From contig NZ_SOCA01000001.1 in NCBI RefSeq assembly GCF_004364345.1, positions 434,001-498,000 of the forward strand: a stretch of 64,000 bases of DNA, given 5' to 3'. The position numbers and the translations under genes were made by a program. Origin of the DNA: Prosthecobacter fusiformis (lineage in GTDB: Bacteria > Verrucomicrobiota > Verrucomicrobiia > Verrucomicrobiales > Verrucomicrobiaceae). The notes beneath the pieces are model-generated. The model was not told where the DNA came from and searched no databases. It saw only the letters and a program-made list of their open reading frames with translations. The stretch's first letter is position 1, and each line of letters starts with the position of its first letter. Below, in pieces: positions 16,850 through 24,232 of the stretch.

Positions 16850-18436
16850 ATGAAGAACTTGCTCCTGTCCGCCCTCTTCCTCGTCACCCTCAACTCTCTG
16901 CATGCGGAACGGCCTAACATTGTATTCATCTATGCGGATGACTGGGGCTGGGGAGATCTGGCGTGTCATGGACACCCTGAACTGAAGACGCCGAACCTGG
17001 ACCGGCTGGCCAAAGAGGGGACGGATTTCCAGCAGTTTGTGGTGTGCAATCCCGTGTGCTCACCCAGCCGTACAGCCATCGTCACCGGACAGTATCCAGC
17101 GCGGCACGGAGTGCATCAGCACTTCGCCAGTCATGAGCAAAATGCGGAGCGTGGCATGCCGGACTGGCTGGACCCGAAGGTCACTCTCCTGCCCCGTTTG
17201 ATGCAGCAGGCGGGATATAAAACGGGCCATTTTGGCAAGTGGCATCTTTCCGGCGGTGGTCGTGACATGAGCCCGCCGCTACCAGCCGAGTATGGCTATG
17301 ATGAAGCAGCAGTGTGGACGGGCCCCGGACGCAGTGTCTTCGATGATACGGACATGAAGAACCAGCTAGGACGCGGCGAGGAAAGATCCGTAGCCTGCTT
17401 TCAAACAACGGCGGCGACGGAGCATGCGCTGCGCTTTATCCAGGCTGCCAAGGACCAGCCTTTTTATCTGAACCTGTGGCTCCATGAGGCGCATCATTTG
17501 GTCGCCGCGACTGAGGAGGATAAGCAGGCGTATCCTGACACGGCAGAGCCACAGCGCACCTACTTTGCTTCACTCACCCGGGCGGATAAACAGATCGGCC
17601 GGGTGCTGGCCCTGCTGGATGAACTGGGGCTGACCAAAAATACTCTCGTCATTTTTTCAAGTGACAATGGCCCGGAAAACTCAATGCCCGATCCCGGCCA
17701 GAAATTCTACTACAGTGTGGGTGATACGGGCGGTCTCCGTGGGCGGAAACGCAGCCTTTACATGGGCGGGGTAAATGTACCCTTCCTCGTCCGCTGGCCG
17801 GGCGCGGTGCCTGCAGGCCGGGTGGACAAAACGAGTGTCCTGGCGGGCGTGGATGTGATGCCGACGGTGCTGGCTGCCTGCGGGATTCAGGCCCCCACAG
17901 ACTGGCAGTCTGATGGCACGGACATCATCGCGGCTCTAAAAGGTGAAACCTTCACGCGGCCTGAGCCCCTTTTCTGGGAATGGCGTGGGCCGAATGTCAC
18001 TGAGGCCAACTGGCCGCAACTGTCCATGCGCGATGGTTTTCACACCCTGCTGATGAGCTTTGATGCCAAACGCATCGAGCTGTACGATCTGGCGCATGAC
18101 CGGAAGCAGGAAAACAATCTGGCAACAGCCCAGCCGGAGCGTACAGCCAAAATGGTACAAGCGATCCTCGCTTGGCAAAAAACGCTCCCCTCCCCCAAGC
18201 CCCCGGTAGCGGCCAAGACACAGGCACGCAAGCCTGCCAAATCTGGCTCAGCGAAACCGTCCGCTGATTTGCAGGCCGTCTTTGGCCGCTGGGACAAGGA
18301 CGGAAATGGCAGCCTGACGCTCGCCGAGTACACCGATGGTCTGTCAAAGAAGGACAATGCTCCTCAACGCTTCAAAACCTTCGACAAAAATGACGATGGC
18401 TTGGTGAGCGTTGAGGAATTCAGCATCCGGAATTAG
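16850..18436 (+). CDS. Sulfatase with C-terminal EF-hand pair
   Basis: Secreted arylsulfatase-family enzyme (528 aa). Signal peptide 1-19, then RPNIVFIYADDWGWGD with metal-binding Asps, and formylglycine motif C70-S-P-S-R. The C-terminus departs from the usual plan: a Pro/Lys/Ala-rich linker (about 445-470) leads to two EF-hand loops starting at D482 (DKDGNGSLTLAEY) and D512 (DKNDDGLVSVEEF). EF-hand tails occur in some planctomycete and verrucomicrobial enzymes; here they suggest calcium binding in the periplasm or outside. Natural substrate unknown. Confidence 0.93.
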   Translation: MKNLLLSALFLVTLNSLHAERPNIVFIYADDWGWGDLACHGHPELKTPNLDRLAKEGTDFQQFVVCNPVCSPSRTAIVTGQYPARHGVHQHFASHEQNAERGMPDWLDPKVTLLPRLMQQAGYKTGHFGKWHLSGGGRDMSPPLPAEYGYDEAAVWTGPGRSVFDDTDMKNQLGRGEERSVACFQTTAATEHALRFIQAAKDQPFYLNLWLHEAHHLVAATEEDKQAYPDTAEPQRTYFASLTRADKQIGRVLALLDELGLTKNTLVIFSSDNGPENSMPDPGQKFYYSVGDTGGLRGRKRSLYMGGVNVPFLVRWPGAVPAGRVDKTSVLAGVDVMPTVLAACGIQAPTDWQSDGTDIIAALKGETFTRPEPLFWEWRGPNVTEANWPQLSMRDGFHTLLMSFDAKRIELYDLAHDRKQENNLATAQPERTAKMVQAILAWQKTLPSPKPPVAAKTQARKPAKSGSAKPSADLQAVFGRWDKDGNGSLTLAEYTDGLSKKDNAPQRFKTFDKNDDGLVSVEEFSIRN

Positions 18437-18451
18437 CGGTGTCCGCAGCCT

Positions 18452-19366
18452 TTATGCCGCATTTACCAGCAGTTCCTTGGCGGCGGTTTCAATGCCGGGG
18501 AGGAGTTCATCCGGCAGTTCTGTGAGCAACGGCAGAGCCGGACCGGTCTGGGCGATGCCAGCCAGGGCCACGGCGTGATGCAGCACCAGGATAGGGCTGT
18601 GGGCATTGCGCTGATCTTCCAGCGGGAGGAAGACTTCGCGGATCTGCTCGGCACGATCATAATCCTTGGCATCAATGGCGCGGAGCAGGTCCATGCTGAG
18701 GCGGGGGGCGATGCAGACGCAACCAGCGGTGAAGCCCGTGATGCCGAAATCACGCAGGTGGATGATGGCTGGCTGCTCGCCGATACCGCTGACGATGAGG
18801 TCTGGATTCACCATGGAGACGAGTTTGGTCAGGTAAAGGTCATCGGCCGGGTTCGACTTCACCACCGCGTATTTGATCCAGGAAATGAGGCCGTCATTGA
18901 CGAGGGAGGCGGCCAGCTCAGGGGTGATGTAGGATTCGTCCTTGATGTAGAGGACGATCTTCATGCCCGCTTTTTCCACAATCTGTCGTACTGCCGTGGC
19001 CACGCCTGCTGGCTTGGAAGGGAAAAGTGTAGGCAGCAGCATCGCTGTGGGGAATTTGTGGTTTTTCAGGATAGCCGCCTGGTCCATGGCCGTGCCATAC
19101 ATGGGGCCGAAGCTGGGCACCATCCAGAGGTCCTCAGGAGCCAGCTCTGCGAGCATGTTCAGCAGTGAATCATATTCAGACAGGGCGATGTTATAAAGGT
19201 TGGCGTTGCCTCCATAAAGCAGGGTACGGATGCCACCGGCATACATGTGATCGATCAGCTTTTTGTTCTCACCCGGATTGAGACTGAGGTCGCCATTTCG
19301 GCACAGCGGGGGGACGGCAATGACGGAGCTGCGGAGGTCGGCGGTGGTGACGGGAGTGGTCTTCAT
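18452..19366 (-). CDS. Dihydrodipicolinate synthase/N-acetylneuraminate lyase family protein
   Basis: 304-aa TIM-barrel class I aldolase-like protein. A Schiff-base lysine is probable at K165 (ISWIKYAVVK) with the partner Tyr at Y140 (KIVLYIKD). The N-terminal GGIRTLLYGGNANLYNI resembles the usual GTTGE region but is not identical, so it is probably not the biosynthetic DapA; sugar-acid or hydroxyproline-type lyases are alternatives. It is convergent with the sulfatase (15 bp) and divergent from gpmI. Confidence 0.8.
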   Translation of the reverse strand: MKTTPVTTADLRSSVIAVPPLCRNGDLSLNPGENKKLIDHMYAGGIRTLLYGGNANLYNIALSEYDSLLNMLAELAPEDLWMVPSFGPMYGTAMDQAAILKNHKFPTAMLLPTLFPSKPAGVATAVRQIVEKAGMKIVLYIKDESYITPELAASLVNDGLISWIKYAVVKSNPADDLYLTKLVSMVNPDLIVSGIGEQPAIIHLRDFGITGFTAGCVCIAPRLSMDLLRAIDAKDYDRAEQIREVFLPLEDQRNAHSPILVLHHAVALAGIAQTGPALPLLTELPDELLPGIETAAKELLVNAA

Positions 19367-19459
19367 GAGATGGGGAGCAGGAAAGAGGTGGCAGGCGGCA
19401 GGTCAACAAGAATCACCCGAGGTTGCAGAATCACCGATTCTGATGGATTAAACGGCTTT

Positions 19460-21010
19460 ATGGCCAAAAAACCCGTTGTTCTGATTATCCGTGATGGCTG
19501 GGGCATCAACCCCGGCGGCAAAGCCCAGGCAGAAGCCAATGGCGATGCGACCCTGCTGGCGAGCACGCCTTTCCATGATCACCTGTATGCTACCTACCCG
19601 CGCGGGACGGTGAGTGCCAGCGGCGAGGACGTAGGCCTGCCAGACGGCCAGATGGGCAACAGTGAAGTGGGCCACCTGAACCTGGGTGCCGGGCGTGTGG
19701 TTTACCAGGACCTGACCCGCATCAACAAAAGCATCCGCGATGGCGAACTGGCCCAAATGCCAACGCTGGTGGAAGCCTTTGAAAAAGCCAAAGGAAAGCG
19801 CCTGCACTTCCTGGGCCTGATCAGCGATGGCGGAGTGCATTCCCATCAGGAACATCTGGTGGCCCTCTGCAACGCCGCCAAAATGGCCGGGGTGGAGGAC
19901 ATCATGGTCCACGCCATCACCGATGGCCGTGATACGGATCCGAAGGGCGGTGCAGCTTATCTGGCGAAGCTGGAAATTGACCTCACCTACAGCGGGGCAA
20001 AGATCGCCACTGTCATTGGCCGCTATTATGCCATGGACCGCGATACCCGCTGGGAGCGGAACAAGCTTGCATGGGATGCCATTGTACTAGGCCGGGGTGA
20101 AGTCCGCACAGATACCCCCAGCGCTGCCGTGCTGGCCGCCTACCCGAGCGACCCACGAGGCGATGAGTTCATGCAACCCATGATCTTCTCCAACTCGAAC
20201 GAGCAGCGCATCCGTGATGGTGATGCCATCATCTGGTTCAACTTCCGCGCTGATCGCGCCCGCCAGCTCAGTGAGGCGTTTTTGAAAACTGGCTTTGAAG
20301 GCTTCGACCGTGAAGTCCATCCTCTGGTGAACTACTACACCCTCACCGAATATGATGCGACCTACTACAAGCTGGGTGCTCAGGTGATCTTTGGCCCGGA
20401 AAGCCTCAGCAACAACCTCGGCCAGGTGGTGGCCGCTGCCGGGCTGACCCAGCTCCGCGCTGCCGAAACGGAGAAGTACCCTCACGTCACCTTCTTTTTC
20501 AACAGCGGCATTGAGGAACCAAATCCGGGCGAGGATCGCTATCTGGCCATCAGCCCGAAGGAGGTGCCCACCTACGACAAAAAACCGCAGATGAGCGCCC
20601 CGGACCTCACCTTTGAGGTACTGCGCCGTCTGGATAAATACGACCTCGTCATCATGAACTACGCCAACCCCGACATGGTGGGCCACACTGGCGTCGTCGA
20701 AGCGGGCATCCACGCCTGTGAAACGATTGACTTCGGCGTGAGGCTCATTGTCGAAAAAGTGCTCGAACTCGGCGGACAGCTCTTCATCACCGCCGACCAC
20801 GGCAACTGCGAGCTCATGCGCAATCCCGACGGCAGCCCGAACACAGCTCACACGACCAACCTCGTCCACGGCATCTATGTGGCCGCAGATGCGGGTAGCT
20901 ACACCGTTAAGAACGGTCGCCTAGCTGACATTGCCCCGACACTTCTTGACATGCTCGGCGTGGAGAAATCTGCCGAGATGACTGGGGAGAGCTTGCTGGT
21001 GAAGAAGTGA
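19460..21010 (+). CDS. gpmI: 2,3-bisphosphoglycerate-independent phosphoglycerate mutase
   Basis: Glycolytic enzyme interconverting 3- and 2-phosphoglycerate; cofactor-independent, Mn-dependent alkaline-phosphatase superfamily. From ATG 19460 the product has 516 aa, the standard length. Motifs: VLIIRDGWGINP (first metal Asp), catalytic S68 in DGQMGNSEVGHLNLGAGR, HAITDGRDTDP, WFNFRADRAR, MNYANPDMVGHTG and ITADHGNCE. The open frame extends back to 19247 but those residues overlap the divergent gene's 5' end. Note RDGWG in place of the common LDGWG. Confidence 0.96.
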   Translation: MAKKPVVLIIRDGWGINPGGKAQAEANGDATLLASTPFHDHLYATYPRGTVSASGEDVGLPDGQMGNSEVGHLNLGAGRVVYQDLTRINKSIRDGELAQMPTLVEAFEKAKGKRLHFLGLISDGGVHSHQEHLVALCNAAKMAGVEDIMVHAITDGRDTDPKGGAAYLAKLEIDLTYSGAKIATVIGRYYAMDRDTRWERNKLAWDAIVLGRGEVRTDTPSAAVLAAYPSDPRGDEFMQPMIFSNSNEQRIRDGDAIIWFNFRADRARQLSEAFLKTGFEGFDREVHPLVNYYTLTEYDATYYKLGAQVIFGPESLSNNLGQVVAAAGLTQLRAAETEKYPHVTFFFNSGIEEPNPGEDRYLAISPKEVPTYDKKPQMSAPDLTFEVLRRLDKYDLVIMNYANPDMVGHTGVVEAGIHACETIDFGVRLIVEKVLELGGQLFITADHGNCELMRNPDGSPNTAHTTNLVHGIYVAADAGSYTVKNGRLADIAPTLLDMLGVEKSAEMTGESLLVKK

Positions 21011-21011
21011 T

Positions 21012-21148
21012 TGAAGTGAGGCAGGCACTCTTGCCTGCAATCTTTGCGTTTCTCCATTCAATATCATCCCGAGTAATGTGGACAGCCTCGCTTGCAATCG
21101 AATGTCTCACGGCCTTCGAATTGCAGGCAGGAGTGCCCGCATTACCTC
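21012..21148. repeat. Inverted repeat of the GCACTCTTGCCTGC family
   Basis: The left arm (about 21012-21042, containing GGCACTCTTGCCTGCAAT) is the reverse complement of the right arm (about 21119-21148, ATTGCAGGCAGGAGTGCC) with few mismatches. Related arms flank the recQ/argS gap and a single arm occurs near 2820. It fills the gap between gpmI and the AraC gene and may act as a terminator for both. Confidence 0.6.
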
Positions 21149-21150
21149 CA

Positions 21151-22038
21151 TCACACCGCCATCTTCGATCGATGCTCGCTCGGCCGCCAGCCGATCCATT
21201 TTTTGAAGGTGTTGCTGAAGACGAAGGGATTCACATAACCAACTGTGTTGGCCACGGTTTCCACTTTCAGATTCGTCGTTGAGAGAAGCTCGCAGGCCTT
21301 GCGCATGCGCAGCCAGGTCACGTGGTGCATGGGCGTGCGGCCCAGGGCGCGGCGGCACAGGCGGCGCAGATGCTCAGCGCTCACATGCGCTTGGTGGGCG
21401 AGCTCGTCCAGGGTCCAGTCACGCCCCACATCGGCGGCCACCATTTCCCAGACACGCCACAGGCGGTCATCCTGCTGCCAGGGCTGCGCAAAGCGCTCCA
21501 CATAACTCTGGATCAACTCCACCCAGTGAAACATGGCGGCAGGTTTGGGATCGTGCCCGGCTTCATCAATGAGGCCATCAATGGCATTCCACAGCACCTG
21601 CCCATGAAAGGCAGCCATCTGCGGAGAGCTGCTGTTGAGGATGGGCTTCTGCTCCGGCTGCTGCTCATACCGCACCCAGCAGCAGCGCCACTCCTTTCCC
21701 TTCACCGCCTCAAAGGCATTCACCATGAAAGGCGGCAGGGCCACCGCCATGCCCGCACTGCATTTCTGCCAGCGCCCATCCACCAGCACGCGCCCCTCCC
21801 CTTCCACACAAGCCAGGAAGTACAGGCCGCTCTGGTGCATACGCACCACCCGATAGGGGGGCCGCGCAGTCATCACCCCTGCATGGCAGATGCGATGGGT
21901 TTTCAGGGTGCCACAAACAGGGGCACCACGCAGCCAGGGGCGCTTGTCCGCCTCACTGGCCCGCACCACGCGAAATTCCGTGTCCGCGCCGAGCGTGTGC
22001 GTTTCGGATAGTTCAAGGATGGAAGAAGGACCGTGCAT
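21151..22038 (-). CDS. AraC family transcriptional regulator
   Basis: 295-aa regulator with an N-terminal cupin-type sensing domain (HQSGLYFLACVEGEGRVLVDGRWQKCSAGMAVALPPFMVNAF) and a C-terminal double HTH (WTLDELAHQAHVSAEHLRRL; VETVANTVGYVNPFVFSNTFKKWIGWRPSEHR). Divergent from the PEP-hydrolase-like TIM-barrel gene 112 bp away, which is the likely target by position. Confidence 0.9.
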   Translation of the reverse strand: MHGPSSILELSETHTLGADTEFRVVRASEADKRPWLRGAPVCGTLKTHRICHAGVMTARPPYRVVRMHQSGLYFLACVEGEGRVLVDGRWQKCSAGMAVALPPFMVNAFEAVKGKEWRCCWVRYEQQPEQKPILNSSSPQMAAFHGQVLWNAIDGLIDEAGHDPKPAAMFHWVELIQSYVERFAQPWQQDDRLWRVWEMVAADVGRDWTLDELAHQAHVSAEHLRRLCRRALGRTPMHHVTWLRMRKACELLSTTNLKVETVANTVGYVNPFVFSNTFKKWIGWRPSEHRSKMAV

Positions 22039-22150
22039 TGCGGAAGGTTATACGGTTGGATAGTGCGGCTTGTGCTTCGCACGTTGGCCGCAGTTATCAA
22101 ACGGCGGCAACCCACAGGCAGCTATCGCAAACCATCGCTCACTTTACTTT

Positions 22151-23011
22151 ATGCCCAATCCCTGGACCGGAACCGGAAATCCCTACACGAAGCAGGAAGT
22201 CGTGGACCGCCTCAAAGCCACTTTGGCCAAAGGTGAGCCCATTATCGCCGCCGGCGCAGGCACGGGCATCAGCGCCAAGTTCATCGAAAAGGGCGGCGCG
22301 GACCTCATCATCATCTACAACAGCGGCCGTTTCCGCATGATGGGGCATGGCAGCACCTGCGGCCTGATGGCCTATGGCGATGCCAACGCCATCGCCATGG
22401 AGATCGGCGAATACGAGGTGCTACCCGTCGTCAAAGAAATCCCCGTCATCTGCGGCGTCCATGCCACAGACCCACGCCGCCGCATGTGGCATTGGTTAGG
22501 CCGGGTGAAGGAGATGGGCTTTTCAGGAGTGAACAACTTCCCCACCCACACCATCGTGGACGGCCACTTCCGCGGTGTGCTGGAGGAAACTGGCATGAGC
22601 GTGCAGAAGGAATTTGAAATGGTGGGCCTGGCCACACGGATGGACATGTTTAGCATCGTCTATGTGGCCACCCCTGAGGAAGCCATCGAAATGGCCAAAA
22701 ACGGGGCCGATGCCATCATTGCCCATGTCGGCACCACCGTGGGTGGCAGCATCGGCGTCACCAATGCCGTCGTCAGTTGGGATCACACAGTCAAGGTGAC
22801 CCAGGACATCATTGATGCCGCCAAAAGCGTGAACCCCAATGTCTTCACCCTTACCCACGGCGGCCCGATCAATACGCCGAAGGATGTCGAATTCATCCTC
22901 AGCAAAACCAGCGCCGATGGTTTCGTCGGTGCCAGCAGCCTGGAACGCATGGGCGTGGAAGATTCACTGACCACGCTGACACGTGAGTTCAAGAAGGTGC
23001 CGAAGCCTTGA
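22151..23011 (+). CDS. Phosphoenolpyruvate hydrolase family TIM-barrel protein (PF09370)
   Basis: 286-aa TIM-barrel protein starting at ATG 22151 (MPNPWTGTGNPYTKQEV). Diagnostic stretches: IIAAGAGTGISAKFIEKGGAD, IIIYNSGRFRMMGHGSTCGL, VICGVHATDPRR, GFSGVNNFPTHTIVDG and IIAHVGTTVGGSIG. The family is annotated as PEP hydrolase-like or 'TIM-barrel signal transduction' and often sits beside or fused to a UPF0261 (Tm-1-like) protein; none is present here. The divergent AraC regulator probably controls it. Substrate unproven. Confidence 0.85.
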   Translation: MPNPWTGTGNPYTKQEVVDRLKATLAKGEPIIAAGAGTGISAKFIEKGGADLIIIYNSGRFRMMGHGSTCGLMAYGDANAIAMEIGEYEVLPVVKEIPVICGVHATDPRRRMWHWLGRVKEMGFSGVNNFPTHTIVDGHFRGVLEETGMSVQKEFEMVGLATRMDMFSIVYVATPEEAIEMAKNGADAIIAHVGTTVGGSIGVTNAVVSWDHTVKVTQDIIDAAKSVNPNVFTLTHGGPINTPKDVEFILSKTSADGFVGASSLERMGVEDSLTTLTREFKKVPKP

Positions 23012-23025
23012 GGTTTTATCGTTTT

Positions 23026-23080
23026 GTAGTCCCGGCTTCAGCCGGCTCATCGGATCCAATCCGGCTAAAGCCGGGACTAC
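23026..23080. repeat. REP element, downstream copy
   Basis: 55-bp element beginning GTAGTCCCGG and ending CCGGGACTAC, holding two hairpins, CCGGC-TTCA-GCCGG and CCGGC-TAAA-GCCGG, separated by a spacer centred on GGATCC. Identical over its length to 23743-23797. It ends 10 bp before the stop of the RAYT gene. Confidence 0.9.
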
Positions 23081-23090
23081 CAAACAGGAC

Positions 23091-23693
23091 TCAGCTATCG
23101 TCCCACCCCGTTCCATAATCGCCCAAAGGGTAAGCCCTCCACAAACGCACGGCCTCTTTCCGTCCCACATTCTCAAGATAATCATGTGCACTGGACCATG
23201 GCCAGTCCGTCCATTGGCTCACATAGCCATGCTTCACAGGATTGTGATGAATATAATTCACGGTCGCCCATAGATGGGCCTCGCTTCGCATGGCGCGATC
23301 TGAAACCCGATGCCAGCATTGGCGGCCGATGGCACCATCCTGGAGATTCCATTGCCTGGACACTCGACCATGCAACCGCCCCAGTGCAGATGCCAAGCCT
23401 CTCAAATCATCAGTGATACAGAGCACATGGTAATGATTCGGAAGCAAGCACCACGCATTGATGAAGGCTCCATGGTCTGAAAATGTCTGTTGTAAAACAA
23501 TGGCAAACTCACTTAGCCGATCCAAAGACTGGCCAATCACCGGAGCATGTTCATAGCAAGTGCCTGTGATGATGTATTGATTCGTTTGCTGTCCGGTGAA
23601 GTGGGGTGGCCCATGCCAAGGACGCTGCTGGCGCTGGCGAAAAGCCAAAACCTGGTCCCGCATCTCCACAGTCCACTTTCTCCAAGCATACAT
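23091..23693 (-). CDS. REP-associated tyrosine transposase (RAYT, Y1 HUH family)
   Basis: 200-aa single-strand transposase-like nuclease of the TnpA-REP/RAYT type. The HUH motif is NHYHVL and the catalytic tyrosine is in YIHHNPVKHGYV; WPWSSAHDYL is the usual C-terminal block. The start chosen is ATG 23693, preceded directly by AGAGGGG. The open frame runs on to 23804, but that part is translated REP sequence. Two identical 55-bp REPs flank the gene, the classical RAYT arrangement. RAYTs cleave at REP hairpins and are thought to spread them; they are generally domesticated rather than freely mobile. Confidence 0.9.
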   Translation of the reverse strand: MYAWRKWTVEMRDQVLAFRQRQQRPWHGPPHFTGQQTNQYIITGTCYEHAPVIGQSLDRLSEFAIVLQQTFSDHGAFINAWCLLPNHYHVLCITDDLRGLASALGRLHGRVSRQWNLQDGAIGRQCWHRVSDRAMRSEAHLWATVNYIHHNPVKHGYVSQWTDWPWSSAHDYLENVGRKEAVRLWRAYPLGDYGTGWDDS

Positions 23694-23742
23694 CCCCTCT
23701 AAAAAAATCTCTTCTACAGCACAGGGCAACTGCTTTCGTTTT

Positions 23743-23797
23743 GTAGTCCCGGCTTCAGCCGGCTCATCGGATCCAATCCGGCTAAAGCCGGGACTAC
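23743..23797. repeat. REP element, upstream copy
   Basis: Identical 55-bp copy of the element at 23026-23080, same orientation, 50 bp upstream of the RAYT start. The flanking TTCGTTTTGTAGT/ACTACAAAAC extends the palindrome by several bases. Confidence 0.9.
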
Positions 23798-23811
23798 AAA
23801 ACACCCCCCAA

Positions 23812-23845
23812 AAAAAGCGAAGCCAGTCACCCGGCTTCGCTTTTT
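23812..23845 (-). terminator. Strong intrinsic terminator
   Basis: 13-bp perfect stem AAAAAGCGAAGCC/GGCTTCGCTTTTT with an 8-nt loop, followed on the minus strand by a run of Ts. It lies 18 bp beyond the stop of the small exported protein 23864-24076. Confidence 0.85.
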
Positions 23846-23863
23846 AAAAACACGTTCCCAAGA

Positions 23864-24076
23864 TTACTTGAGATTTTTTTCGTACTTTTCAGGATCGGCC
23901 TTGAACTTGTTGACGCAGCCTTTGCAGCAGAAGGCGATTTCTTTGCCTTTGTGCGTGGTGGTCAGCTCAGCCTTCACAGGCTTGCCTTCTTTCACGGGGC
24001 ATTCGGTATTGACGGGGGCGGCAGCGGCGAAGCTGGCCATCGCGCTCAGGGCGAGAATGGAGAACAGAGTTTTCAT
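23864..24076 (-). CDS. Small exported YHS/TRASH-like metal-binding-type protein
   Basis: 70-aa precursor: signal peptide MKTLFSILALSAMASFAAAA, then a mini domain PVNTECPVKEGKPV...GKEIAFCCKGCVNKFKADPEKYEKNL. The CPV-xx-xPV and FCCxxC-xxFxxDPxKY pattern is that of YHS/TRASH metal-associated domains, with about three to four Cys available for Cu or another thiophilic metal. A related lipoprotein is encoded at 49191-49433. It ends at a strong terminator. Its partner is unknown. Confidence 0.85.
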   Translation of the reverse strand: MKTLFSILALSAMASFAAAAPVNTECPVKEGKPVKAELTTTHKGKEIAFCCKGCVNKFKADPEKYEKNLK

Positions 24077-24232
24077 AATGACAGGTGCTAGTTTTGCTTG
24101 TTACGGGTGAACACCAAGCCCAGGACGACTTGGCCACACAAGAACGTACGAATTCGCCCTCTTCTTGTCCCTCTTTAAATTTCGTGATCCGATGGACAAA
24201 ACCGCTCTCCCTTGCAAGGGAATAGCAGCCAC

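Noticed and set aside
23026-23797. Possibility that the two 55-bp repeats are a CRISPR or a classical IS with inverted ends
   Set aside because: Only two copies, 660 bp apart, directly oriented and internally palindromic, with a RAYT gene between. No spacers, cas genes or target-site duplication pattern.
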